Program-made: the position numbers and the translations under genes | Shown: in pieces, positions 22,455 to 33,963 of the stretch | How the letters are laid out: each line of letters opens with the position of its first letter | How positions within the stretch are numbered: the first letter of the stretch is position 1 | DNA from: Erodium maritimum | Taxonomy: Eukaryota; Streptophyta; Magnoliopsida; Geraniales; Geraniaceae | Assembly (NCBI GenBank): GCA_963921825.1 | Contig: OY997593.1 | Location: 60,434,039-60,498,038, forward strand | Length of the DNA stretch: 64,000 bases | Reading direction: 5' to 3' | Notes under the pieces: model-generated | Told to the model about the DNA's origin: nothing | The model's database searches: none | The model's input: only the letters and a program-made list of their open reading frames with translations

Positions 22455-25400
22455 TGTGAAGACCGCCTCGATTTAAAAAGTTTTTAATTATTTAAAAGTT
22501 TCGTCGGAACGTTGAGGTTGCTTTTTGGGTCAGTTGTTGGTAACGACGGGATTGAAATTCGATTTAATTTCTTAGTTCGTTTTTAAAATAAATAAATAAA
22601 TAAATAAGGAAGAAAGAAAAGCTTTTAAAAAAAAAGTATCAAAGCTTTCATGTCACGCCCCAAATCCGGTTTGGACCGGACTCGAGACGTGAACTAAAAC
22701 AATAATAATTTTAAACGAAAATAAAGCCAATAAGTCTAAAACTCATAATTTTAAAAACGTTAAACACCACACGAGTCACAGCTCGGTAAAAACCAACGGT
22801 AAAACAATTTAAATAAAACGGTACGTCTCTAGACTATCTAGCCTAGGACCCTCGTAGCTCCCCAGCGTCGAGCATCCGGCTAGTACACTTCCCGCTTAGA
22901 ACCTGAAAAAACAACAAGGTAAGGGGTGAGCTTTTGCTCAGTAGGAAAAGTAGTTAAGGTTATAAGCAAGCGCTCACCACCACGGGTAACCGTCCAATTA
23001 GGGCATACTAGTACAACACACAACTAATTCTCAACGGAACTCGTAACCACAATCCTCAACACAAGACCAACCCGCGCTCACAACCAAAAACGAAAAACAG
23101 CACAGACAATAACCAGCACACCGAATACACGTCATCAAACATAAAGTAAACTGTAAAAGCATGACACGTCCCGTACCGCAGTCCCCTACTCGGTCGGCTG
23201 TCCACAACCCGACACCCTCATATCGTACTGGAACACTCAGCAGAACAAACCCATAACCCGAACGGTAGTTTCCAACACCACCGAATGCACCCAGCCATTT
23301 ATGTCATACCGTAACACGAAGCCTCGGTCCCGACCCTACCCGTCACGTAGACTCGGGGTAACATCCTAGACCGACACTCCCTCAGTCGAACGTCTTCCTG
23401 TCACGTAGACTCAGGGCCATAATCTTCCCGTCACAGAGACTCGGGTATAATCTTCCCGTCACAAAGACTCGGGTATCAAACACGCCATCCTTGGCTCGCG
23501 ACACACTACCCCAGAACTATCCCACGGTGCAAGTATCACTCTAGTTACGTCTTTTCTCGGAACACACAACAAGATACATATTACAATGGTCATAATTAAA
23601 CACGGCTTACAACCAGTCACGTCGGTCTATCACTCACCCGACCATCACACAACCAAGGATTCAGATCAACACAACCACGGCACACTCGCCCATACATAAC
23701 AACAACAAGCTCAACGGTTAGACTAATCTTGTCTATTAACCCTAACGACAACGACTCATGAGACAGGCATATCAAACAACAATCAGGAAACCAAACAACA
23801 CGCAACCTACGGCTCAACAAGGCCGATCTACCAGCACGACAATTCCCAAAAAAAACACCCTCGACGAACCGACGAACACTTTTAAATAAATAAAACTTTT
23901 TAAACCGAGGCGGTCTTCACATTTCAGGCTGGACCAGACCCTGCCCGAGTAGGCCGACCCAGCTCCTCCCTTTCGCTTTGGGCCGCGAAGCCCAAAGGCT
24001 CGCCTGAGGCCCACTTAGGCTCAAGCCCACCTGAGCTTCGGTATAAAAGCGCGAAAAATAGGGTTTACCCCATTTTTCCCTCAGCGCCGTTCCTCAGTTC
24101 CTCTCACCCGAACCCTATCTCTTCCTTCTCCCTTTGCATGCCTCCCTCCACCGCTCTCCTCTCCATCCGTCTACTGTTCGTCGGCCACGCCACCGAGCTC
24201 CATCCCGCGCGTGGCCGAGTCACCGTTTCCCCTCACCTCCGAGCCTCCATCTCCGTCTTCCTCCTCTCCTCGCCGAGCCGTCCCGACCTTCACCTCTTCT
24301 TTTCTCCGCCTGGTGTTCGATTCCGGCCATCGATCTGGCCAAGCCGTACCCGTGCCGCTCCGGAATCGACAACTCACCGCCGTCCTCTCCCTCGCCCGAC
24401 TCGCCGGCGAACTCGCAGATCCGAGACCCTCGACGGTCTCGTCTGGATCTGAGGCGGAGTCACCACTGTGCTTCACCGCTTCCGCCGCCGCCGCCGTCAT
24501 ACCTTCCCCACGGTGAGAATCTCACCCACGGGGGTTTGGTCGCCGGCGATGTCTTCGCCGGTGGCCAGTTTCTTTTTCCCGAGCTACTTCTCCCTTTTTG
24601 TTTCTGTTCGAATTTCTTCTCGGATCTGGAACATTCACACTTCTTCTGGACGTTTGGACTTGAATCTAAGAGAAGCCTGAGCGTTTTGGATCTGATCGGA
24701 TTTGGGACAGAAACGGTTGAAGCAATTTAACTTAAGAATTTAATTTGTTAGAAGGGAAAATAACTTAAAACGGGGAAAAATCAGATTTATTTCAAAAGTA
24801 TATGTTTTGGAAACTGGAACAAACCTGGGTTCGGTTTTGGAAACCCTAACATTTAAGTTGGACGTTAAATGGGACCTTGAACGGGATAAAAGTGGAACGC
24901 TGAAACGGGTGCCCCGGGAATCGTGCCTCAAGATACGTGCCTCGGAAAATGTGCATCGGGTTCTGAGTTCGGTGCGCGGGTGCTCGAACCCGATTCGTCG
25001 TAATACTGCTTTTAGCCCGCTCGAGTCTAAAAGGCAACTTTTGAACTTAAATCGAAACCGTCGTAACCTTTTAAATTAAGTCGTGAAACCGGTTTTAATT
25101 GAAGCTTTCTGTGTAAAGTAGAGTCCGGCTTCGATCGAAGAGAAGACCGGAGGTAGCGAGCCAGGACGTCAGTAGCTAGAAGACGTAGCAGTTGTACGTC
25201 GGTTGAGGTAGGGAAGTAGCGGATACCGGTTTAATTGCGGAAAGTTACTAGTATGCATGCTAGGAATTAATAAAACTGGAAAGACGTTTATATCAGATAA
25301 TAACTGGATGAGTCATAGTAACATGTAGGATGCGAACAACTGGAATAGTCGATTGAACTGTGAACCTTTACGTTTCTGTCTTGGGAATTGTCTTGCTGGT

Positions 25401-26617
25401 AGATCGGCCTTGTCGAGCCGTAGGTTGCGTGATTGATTGAATTGCTTGTTGTTGTTTGATAGGCCTGCCGTGTGAGTCGGTGTCGTTAGGGATACTAGAC
25501 AAGATTAGTATATCCGTTGAGCATGTGGTTGTTATGTATGGGCGAGTGTGTCGTGGTTGTGTTGATCTGAACCTTTGGTTGTGTGATGGTCGGGTGAGTG
25601 ATAGACCGACGTGACTGGTTGTGGTAAGATAGTTGGGCTTGGTAAGTCGTGCTTAATTATGACATTTGTAATATTATCTTGATGTGTGTCCGGGAGTTGC
25701 TTCCGGTATGGTACCTATGACCGAGGGGGTACGCCGGTGTAGGGTAGTACCCAGGCTGACGGTGTGGTCCCATGTATTCGCGGTCCCCCGGGTAGTGGTT
25801 CCGGTACGATAGCCTGCATCGAGGGGGTACTCCGATGTGGGACGTCTAGGCCGACGGTTACGTATTCTGCGCTTTGCTCGAAGGAGTCCCGAGAAAGTTG
25901 TTTCACCTTATCACCTATCCTTTACCCGAAGGAGTTCCGGGGAAGAGGTTTAGGCTGATGGCGATTCCGGTATGACTATTTTAGATCGAGCCCCGGTTGT
26001 TTGACGGGAAGATATCTAGGCCGACGCTGTGTGTTCCGGTACGATATGAGGGTGTCGGGCTGTGGACAGCCGACCGAGTAGGGGACTGCGGTACGGGACG
26101 TGTTTGCGCTTTTATGGTTTACTTTATGTTTAATGACGTGTTATTTTGTGTGATGGTTGCTGTCTGTGCTGTTTGTCGGTTAGTGTTGTGAGCGCGAGTT
26201 GGTCTTGAGTTGAGGATTGTGGTTACGAGTTCCGTTGGAAATTAGTCGTGTGCTGTACTAGTATGCCCTAATTGGACGGTTACCCGTGGTGGTGAGCGCT
26301 TGCTTGTAACCTTAACTACTTTTCCTACTGAGCGAAAGCTCTTCCCTTACTTTGTTGTTTTTCAGGTTCTAAGCGGGAAGTGTACTAGCTGGATGCTCGA
26401 TGCTTGGGAGCTTACGAGGGTCCTAGGCTAGATAGTCTAGAGACGTACCGTTTTGTTTTGAACTGTTTTACCGTTGGTTTTTACCGAGTTGTAACTCGCG
26501 TGGTGTTTAAAGTTTAAAATTATGAGATTGAGACTTGTTGGCTTTACTTTCGGTTAAAATATTTATTGTTTTAGTTCACGCCTCGAGTCCGGTCAAAACT
26601 GGATTTGGGGCGTGACA
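22455..26617 (+). mobile_element. solo LTR (Tekay-type, subfamily B) carrying a nested solo LTR
   Basis: The unit starts TGTGAAGACCGCCTCG and ends GGATTTGGGGCGTGACA, with a perfect 5-bp duplication CTCCA on both sides (22450-22454 and 26618-26622). Removing the nested unit (22651-23921 plus one TTTCA) leaves about 2887 bp, close to the 2825-bp net length of the related LTR at 43363-51962. Its 3' part holds the block TACTGAGCGAAAGCTC near 26328. There are no internal genes, so it is a recombination remnant. It is oriented opposite to the nested copy. Confidence 0.92.
22651..23921 (-). mobile_element. nested solo LTR (subfamily B, shortened)
   Basis: It begins TGTCACGCCCCAAATCCG and ends CCGAGGCGGTCTTCACA on the plus strand, i.e. 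a minus-oriented LTR. It is flanked by a perfect TTTCA duplication (22646-22650 and 23922-23926). At 1271 bp it is less than half the length of other subfamily B LTRs, so it carries a large internal deletion. It lies inside the host LTR at 22455-26617 and is therefore younger than it. Confidence 0.92.
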
Positions 26618-26622
26618 CTCCA

Positions 26623-29516
26623 GACGGAGAGGAAGGCGATCCTAAGCGACACCAACGAAGGGGGCAGAGGAGGATTAATGGCCGATGCGGGTTGTGGTTC
26701 TCATGGCCGGGCACCATCTCGTGCCCAGTAGGTTTGTTGTCGGGTTATGATTTTTCATGGTCGTGAACATGCTCCTAACGGGCCCATTGTCAACGAAGCC
26801 GTTCAATCTAGGGTTTGCAATCACCTGACATGCTCAATACATTTTTGGCAGCTTTCAATACGGTGAAAAATAAGAAAGGAGCAGCGTGAGGTTTAAGACC
26901 CATAAAAAAGGACGATGGCGAATAAAATTCATCTATTTGAAGATCGCGAGCCTGACATACGACTTTCTTTTTATTGCAATGTTGGAAACGTGGCTCTTTT
27001 TCTCATTGAAAATGGAGTCACTTAGGGTTTCTTGGGTTTCAGTTTGGGTTCACGTCACCAATTTCCTTAGCGGTGCGTGTAACCGTCAAATAGATTTCCA
27101 TATCGGACACACGTTGGGGTTTACAAGAAGATTGATATCGATATATATGACCAGTTTTTAAATTTTATGATAATGATGCAACATGCGAAGGGCGGAAAGC
27201 ACCATCCTTTATCAAAATGATCAAAACGATGGTGGATACTGCCTAAACACCTTACATATGGTGGCACTGACACTATCAAGTATCTTATCGGTTCTCGTTA
27301 GGTCGATTACTTCTTACAAGGCCCTTATGATCTACCTGAGGGAGGACAATATACATTGCAACTTAAGACGAGAGTACAATCCAAATGTACTTTACCAGTT
27401 ATCATCATGAAAGACACACTAAATTTCGTAAAATCACCCGTCAATATCTTCATAATAGATGTCAATATCCTGTTAACACTCCATCAAAATTGATCTTCTA
27501 ATTTCGGTTGACATATTTTTTTTCATGTTGGATCCAGTCTTCAACTATGAGTTAGGAGTTGGAAGCGAAAAAAAGAAGTACTCTCTGAGTCTAAGAGACT
27601 TTCTCTCTGAGAGTTAGGGTTTGTTTTTGTCGCTTCAGTCGTCGCCACTTCTTCCTTTTCTGTTGTCGTTGTTATGGCCATGCCGACCATCACTACCGGC
27701 TGATCCTGTGCTTCTCCTCCAGCAAATGTTGTAGCACCAACATCGATCACCACAACTCCACCCTCCCTCATCGAGTGCCCACGACTCAACGGGTGCCCGT
27801 GGCGGTGTACGGAAGGTATGAGCCTAATGTTTCTCTTTCGCTGTCGTCTTCTACGTGGCAGTTACCAGATGACAACAGTGGTTTTGGGATTTGGGGTAGG
27901 ACAGTACGATGGTGTCCCCTTCTATGACATTCCAAGCCGGATTACACCGACGTTTCAAGATGCCATGTCGATCGATCTCTTTGGTGCGAAGCATCCCAGG
28001 CTGATCTGGAAGACATGATTTATCATAAGGCGTTCTTCTACTACTTATTTCTTTCTAGTTTGTTGCATGTTATTTTTAGTATTGTATTTTACTAGTTCAG
28101 GGTATGACGTAATAATATTTATCGTTGTATAAGATAAAAACTAGACTATTTATACAGATTCATGAGTACCAAAATTTTTACGAGCGGCTCAGACAATATT
28201 CTGTTTCCAGAATTTTTATCTCTATTTATATTGTTTAGCTGACATTAGTGATACAATTCTTGGTCGCCCTATTTCCGAACAAAAAAAACTATCGGTTAGG
28301 AGACATAATTAAGTTTCAGTTTTTTTTATAACTTTTTTTATTTCCCTCTTAATAAAAATGAGTAGGACAGATTTTTTTTATGAAAGCTGCGCAGGGTTTT
28401 CTCTTCGCGCAGCTGCCTCCCTCCCCTAATCACCATTGAAGCCGACTATATTTCCTTCATTCTCCACCCACAACAAAAGCCTCTTACCTCGTCTGTGACT
28501 CTTCTCTTCATCTTATTTTTGAAATAAAAGATAGGATCATAAAAAGCTCTCGAAGAACCCTAATAGGGTTATTGCTTGAACCCTTAAATGGTTGACCTTG
28601 TCGTCGACGACGACACCACAACCGACCTCGATCCCACGCAGGAGCTTCACGCCGGCCACACCTCGACGTCCTCCTTTATCGATCATCGCCCCAACCCTCC
28701 TCCACCAGTTTGCTGGACATGAACCTCCCCCCATCGATTTCATGTCGGATCTGGCAACCTTTTTTTATCCTATGGCTGTCATCCTCCCGGCCCGGTCCGC
28801 TCGCCTCTCGATCCGGTGATTGAGAGCCAAACCGATCACACCATAGGGATCAGTGCATATCCGAAGGTTAGGCAGGTCTCTCCGTCTCGGCCACAACCTC
28901 TTCCGGATGAAGGTGGGCTCGCGGTGGAACCGGGTCATCTCGGAAGATGGAACCCTAGGGGGATAGGTAGCCGACTAGGAAACCGCAGGTGAATATTCGA
29001 GGGAGACGGATCATCTCAAGGATCCACAGACGGAGGTGTTATGGCCTCCTTCTACAGAATGAGAAGACTCGACGGGGGTGAGAGGGTCCAACTACCGACT
29101 ATACCCACAGACCCGGGACTACCGGTGCTGGGAAGTCTCGGAAAAACCGCAATCAGAGCACCAGTTTCAAGTTTGCGTTATGTTTTTTACTATTTTAGTT
29201 TGGGTTGGTTAGTTCTTTTCGTTTACTGGATTATGTATTTTTATGTTTAGTACTGTTGAAATGTCAGTAAACGGATGTCTTGAATTTTGTCAGCGATCAA
29301 AAGCAGGCTATCTTCTACGGGTCCATAAACGCTGAGTTTGCTACGGTCGGTATAGACACAAATCTGGAACCCAGAACGGTTACGTTCTACATTGTATGAT
29401 TTTTTGTTTGCAATAAAAAAAGAGAGTAAGACGTTGAATTATTACGGATAAAGTCACGCCGACGAAGAACAAAGCCGAACTCCGATCACCGCCAAGGAAA
29501 GGGCAAGGATTTGGAG
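26623..29516. other. unassigned intergenic region
   Basis: No recognisable gene or element boundary. Several modest open frames (for example 26886-27161 plus, 27541-27789 minus, 28592-28819 plus) lack known motifs, and their base composition fluctuates as in decayed repeats. The last ~60 bases before 29517 are GC-richer and probably form the leader of the oxygenase gene. Confidence 0.3.
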
Positions 29517-32500
29517 ATGGTGGAGAAGTCTCTACAACTCCCGATCATAGACCTCTCGGCGCCCGATCGCCTCTCCACCGCCGCTTCCATCCGTAAGGTG
29601 CTTTTCTTTTTCTGATCTGCTACTCTTACTCTTCTCACTGTCATCATCATTTCACAAGTATGAACTGGGACAGAATTGGCCGACTTCTCAATTTTCATGT
29701 TGCTATACTGTTCCAGTTTGACTCAGGCACCAACGTGTTTATGAAAATTTTCACACCCTGAAACTGTAGGAGTGCTGGAATTTTTATGTGATATTTTTGA
29801 TTTTTATAGGAATGATTAGCTGAATTACATATCTATTCTTTTATCTACTGCTCAATTTGCTTCAAGTTTGGTGAAGAGTCTTTAGGTACATAGCACTGGC
29901 TATTGTTGTTATGATTGGTGTATTGACACTGCTCATATTGTGTCCTAGGCGTGCCTAGAACACGGCTTCTTTTACCTTGTGAATCATGGAGTGGAGGATG
30001 AGCTGCTTGCTAGGGTATTTGATGAGAGCAAAAAGTTCTTTTTGCTCTCCTTGGAGGAGAAGATGAAACTTGAGCGCAATGAACACAGAGGCTACACACC
30101 CCTGTATGCCGAGAACCTCAATCCAACTTCAAGTTCAAAAGGTTTTCATGACTCTTGTATTTAAGTTTGTGCTTTTGTTCTGGAGCCTGTTTGGTGCTTG
30201 AAGTCAGTTTACAGTTTGGATTATCACTATCTTTGTCATAGTAATGCTTGTATAGGATGGTTGCAGTTGGATTATACCTTGTGACATATGTGTGCTTGTG
30301 CTTTTGGAACAGGTGACTCAAAAGAGAGTTTCTATATTGGACCGTTGGAAGGTGCCGTATCAAATTTGAATCAATGGCCTTCCACAGGTACTGTTTTTAT
30401 CCTATCCATATTGAGTGTTCTTATTTGATCCTGATCTTATCCGTTTATGTTTAATAAGCTAATCGTGATACTAGAAATATTTAGTAAGCAGTGTTAACCC
30501 TTCTGCTCAGACAACATCATCTTACATGCTTTTTTTTACCTTTTGAGTTTGCACATTCTGAATTGCGGTCTTGGTTATTGAGATAAGGATTATAATTGAG
30601 CATCCATGTTGTGGCTTGGGATTTGCAGATGTTCTGCCATGTTATAGGTCCACGATGGAGGCTTACTATAAAAAAGCCAGGTAAGTTTTTTTTCGCTTCG
30701 TATTGCTCACTGAAATTTTGGAATCTTATGGTCAGGACTGAAGATGATTTTAACTGGAGTTTATTTCTTGTTTAAACAATCAACTCATTTTCTATGCTTA
30801 TTACCATTCTGAACTTGAAATGGGTTGTTTTGAAGCGTTATCATAATCTGGTGATGGACAAATTTTCATACTGATGTCCTTCCTTTAGGTAATATACCGT
30901 CACAAATACTTTATGCCTCAGAAATACTTTAGATAGGAAATCGAAAACAGCGCTTCTACTTCAGAACTCGAGGATCTAGAGATTTTAAGAGCACCAACAA
31001 AGTGCAAATTTACATGGTGTTGAATCTGATTCCTCAGGTCTGCCGGGGAAAGGTTAGCCTCATTGATTGCTCTGTCTTTGAATTTGGATGAAGATTTTTT
31101 TGTGAAAGTGGGAGCTCTGGATGTACCATATGCATTTCTTCGGTTGTTACACTATCCTGGTATGTGGTTCCAATGGTTTTCTCATACGCTGGACTCATAT
31201 ATATAGATAAAGAGGGATAAATGGACATAAGCAAGCTGACCATATATTTTTGTCTGATTACTTTGGTGTTCTTAATCTGGACTGGTAGAAGAGAGATAGA
31301 GTTGAAGTTAGACATAACTATGCATTTTTCAGTTACCCTTTTTTTAACAAAAGAATTGATCAGTAGCCTATCTCAAATGGGATGCTACCAAAGAATAGTT
31401 TGCAACCAATAAGCCATCTGTTGTTGATCTCACTAGCCAAATATGTGCAAATTGTTATTTAAGCATCCTCTAAAATTGGGGCGGTATCTCTTGGTTCTCA
31501 AACATGTGTATTTTTAGAGTTACACCATGGTAATTCTAGTAATTGACTGATTGGAGAAGACAGTATACCTGGTTGATAATATGCTCCCTATTATTAAATT
31601 TTAGGTGAATTGGAGGTTTCTGAAGAGGAAATATACGGCGCTTCTGCACATTCAGACTATGGAATGATGACACTTCTGGCAACTGATGGTGTTCCGGGAC
31701 TTCAGGTATGTCTCGTGTTAATAAGCTCTTTAAATTGAATGATATTACCTGTGGTCATCTTAGTTGATTTGTGCTGTTAACAGGTCTGCAGGGATAAATC
31801 CAGGATTCCGAGGGTCTGGGAGGATGTTCCAAGCATAAAGGGGTAAGTCCTTCAGTAGTAAATTTTCATAATGGTATTGTGGCTTTTCTTCTTTTTGATA
31901 ACTGATGTGATATTCTTAGAACTATTTACTTCTTGGTGAGTGAAGCCTTTTTTATTTCTATCTCATAATTAAAAGTGATATTATGCAGGACCTTAATTGT
32001 TAACATTGGTGACATGATGGAGAGGTGGACTAATTGTTTGTATAGGTAATTTTTCATCCTATCATATCCGAAGAACAGATCATATTCAGTTTCAGATCTC
32101 TCCTTTATTTTCTTAGAAATCCAATTGTAGGCATTCTTCTAACTTGTGCCATTTATTGAATAGGTCAACGCTGCACAGAGTTATGCCAGCAGGACAAGAA
32201 CGCTTTTCGGTAATCATTTAATTGCTTTCCTGTTGTCCTTTTTCATTCTGTGATGCCATGGTTTCAAACTTCGGCATTGTATTCTAAATGGGTGTAAGTC
32301 TCAATTTATATGTAGCCTTGTAGTCGAAAGAAGTATATTAGTACTGAGGGTTTAAAAGGTTGGTTTAGATTTTTCGCCAGAGGGTTTGACTGTTTGTGAT
32401 GGATGAACTTGTATTATAGCATATCATTAGTATACTTTGTGATTGATAAAGATCATCTTGAAATGTTGCAAATATATTAACAAAATCGGCTTAGTCTAAA

Positions 32501-32819
32501 CTTGTTCGAGCCATTACGAATCGAAGTGCATATTAATCACTTTGATAAACAATTATTGGTGCTAATGTTTTCAGTTTATATGACTGCCATGTTACAGGCT
32601 GCGTTCTTCCTGGATCCAAATCCAGAATTTGTGGTGAAATGCTTGGAAAGCTGTTTCAGTGAGTCATCTCCTCCAAGGTATGAACAAATCTCTGTGAGCT
32701 CCTTAGGGTCACTTTGTGGTTCCTTCAAAATCATTTTGTAAGGTTGTGCACACAGATTTCCTCCTATCAGTTGTGCAGACTACCTCAAGGAACGGTTTAG
32801 GCTTACATATGGATCGTAG
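29517..32819 (+). CDS. 2-oxoglutarate/Fe(II)-dependent oxygenase, isopenicillin-N-synthase-like
   Basis: Eleven in-phase exons: 29517-29597, 29949-30141, 30313-30387, 30629-30680, 31038-31159, 31605-31705, 31784-31842, 31989-32045, 32164-32209, 32598-32677 and 32756-32819, all GT-AG, give 309 aa. The N-terminal DIOX_N-type region (LPIIDLS, then CLEHGFFYLVNHGV) is followed by the double-stranded beta-helix core. Iron ligands are H190, D192 (AHSDYGMMTL) and H251 (STLHRVMP). The 2-oxoglutarate-binding R-x-S is R260-F-S262. The enzyme couples 2-oxoglutarate decarboxylation to substrate oxidation. It looks like the small conserved plant/fungal subgroup containing Arabidopsis At1g35190-like and fungal hxnY-like proteins. 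The substrate is unknown. It is cytosolic by default (no signal peptide or membrane segment). All catalytic residues are intact. A LINE tail lies about 250 bp after the stop. Confidence 0.92.
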
Positions 32820-33068
32820 GACGAGTTGGAGAAGCAGGAGATATGGCTGCATTCTATTTGGTGCTTATTTTTTACTACGTCATTACTGATGCAGAAAAAT
32901 TATTGTTCAGGGTAACAATTTGTATACTGCGATTATGTTTTATCTGCTCCAAATGGACATATAGGCCCATGATGAGTTCGTGGGGGCTTGTGACAAGAAA
33001 GAAAATAAAGAGATCTGTCTCTCACTCACATTGCTTTTTGTCTTGTTTCTCATTAATTCGTATTTGTA

Positions 33069-33430
33069 GTCAAGGATTTTTTTTTTCTAACAGAAAGATT
33101 CATTAATAAATTAATAAACCTTACCCACTGAGCAACACAAGATGTCCAATCATAACGGTGGACGGATAGAACTCACAAGATGTCGCATCTCTAAATTGAC
33201 TATTAGAACTCAACAAGAAAGAACCAGATCTAACCGATATGGAAGTGTGTTATGAGTTGTTGCCATGGAAGAAAACAATATCTTGGTTCTCTCTTGTGAA
33301 TATCTCTCTAGAAAGAGGCCCAATCATGGAAGGTGAGAGTCGTCGAGTTTTCTCCTAGCGTTTCACCAATTGAAGGTTATTACTGGCTGGAAGGGGTAAT
33401 CTCTAGTCAGGGAGGGGAATAACTGGCCTT
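33069..33430 (-). mobile_element. probable 5'-truncated LINE tail
   Basis: On the minus strand the segment ends TTTATTAATGAATCTTTCTG followed by TTAG and a run of A (seen as T at 33069-33077 on the plus strand). This is the usual 3' end of a plant LINE. No reading frame is recognisable, and no target duplication was identified. It sits at or near the 3' end of the oxygenase transcript. Confidence 0.4.
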
Positions 33431-33547
33431 CTCTTTCTTCTCGATTTTAGTTTTTATTTTATTATTCTTTTTTGAACAGATAAATCTATAATATATAAAA
33501 AAAATTGATGAAGTTGACGGAATATCTCATCATTTCTGTCAAAAGTT

Positions 33548-33963
33548 CTTTTTTTTTTTGAAGAAGAACTTGTATTATTACGCAAGATCATGAACCACGA
33601 GACCCTGAATAGGTCCCGGTACATTTGAACAATTCATATCCGAATTTAAGCAATCTTGCGCATTACAAGCCAGCTCGTGTGCTACTTTCTTCCCTTCTCG
33701 CCAAACATGCCCAACTCGAAAGCCCGGAATCTCTCGCAGAAGAGTCTTACAATCATTAATAATACCTCCAACTGAAGCCAGAATTGACTCAGAGTTAGAA
33801 ATTGCCAGCACCACATTAAGACAATCAGTCTCCACAATCCCCTGCACCAACCCTTTGCCCCTTATCCACCTCAGCGCCTCCCTCACTGTCAGAGCCTCCA
33901 CTACCTTCGGGTCTCTGATTCCCGGGAATAGCAGACATCTCCACCCTACTACCAATCCGAACT
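33548..33963 (-). pseudogene. LINE ORF2 fragment: C-terminal RNase H domain
   Basis: The minus-strand frame from 33963 down to 33578 reads VVEALTVREALRW, VETDCLNVVLAIS and VGHVWREGKKVAHELAC. This is the RNase H fold typical of plant LINE/RVT_3 proteins (the E in 'EALTVREAL', the D in 'ETDCLNVV', and the late H/A-rich helix). It ends with a stop, and a T-run at 33550-33561 on the plus strand marks the poly(A) tail. The upstream part is cut off at 33963 by insertion of the Tekay LTR; the rest was not found on the far side of the nested pile. No catalytic claim is made. Confidence 0.75.

Noticed and set aside
24134-24730. 198-aa proline/serine-rich plus-strand frame
   Set aside because: Lies wholly within the solo LTR at 22455-26617. 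It has no domain, and overlapping frames are open in other phases because the DNA is GC-rich.
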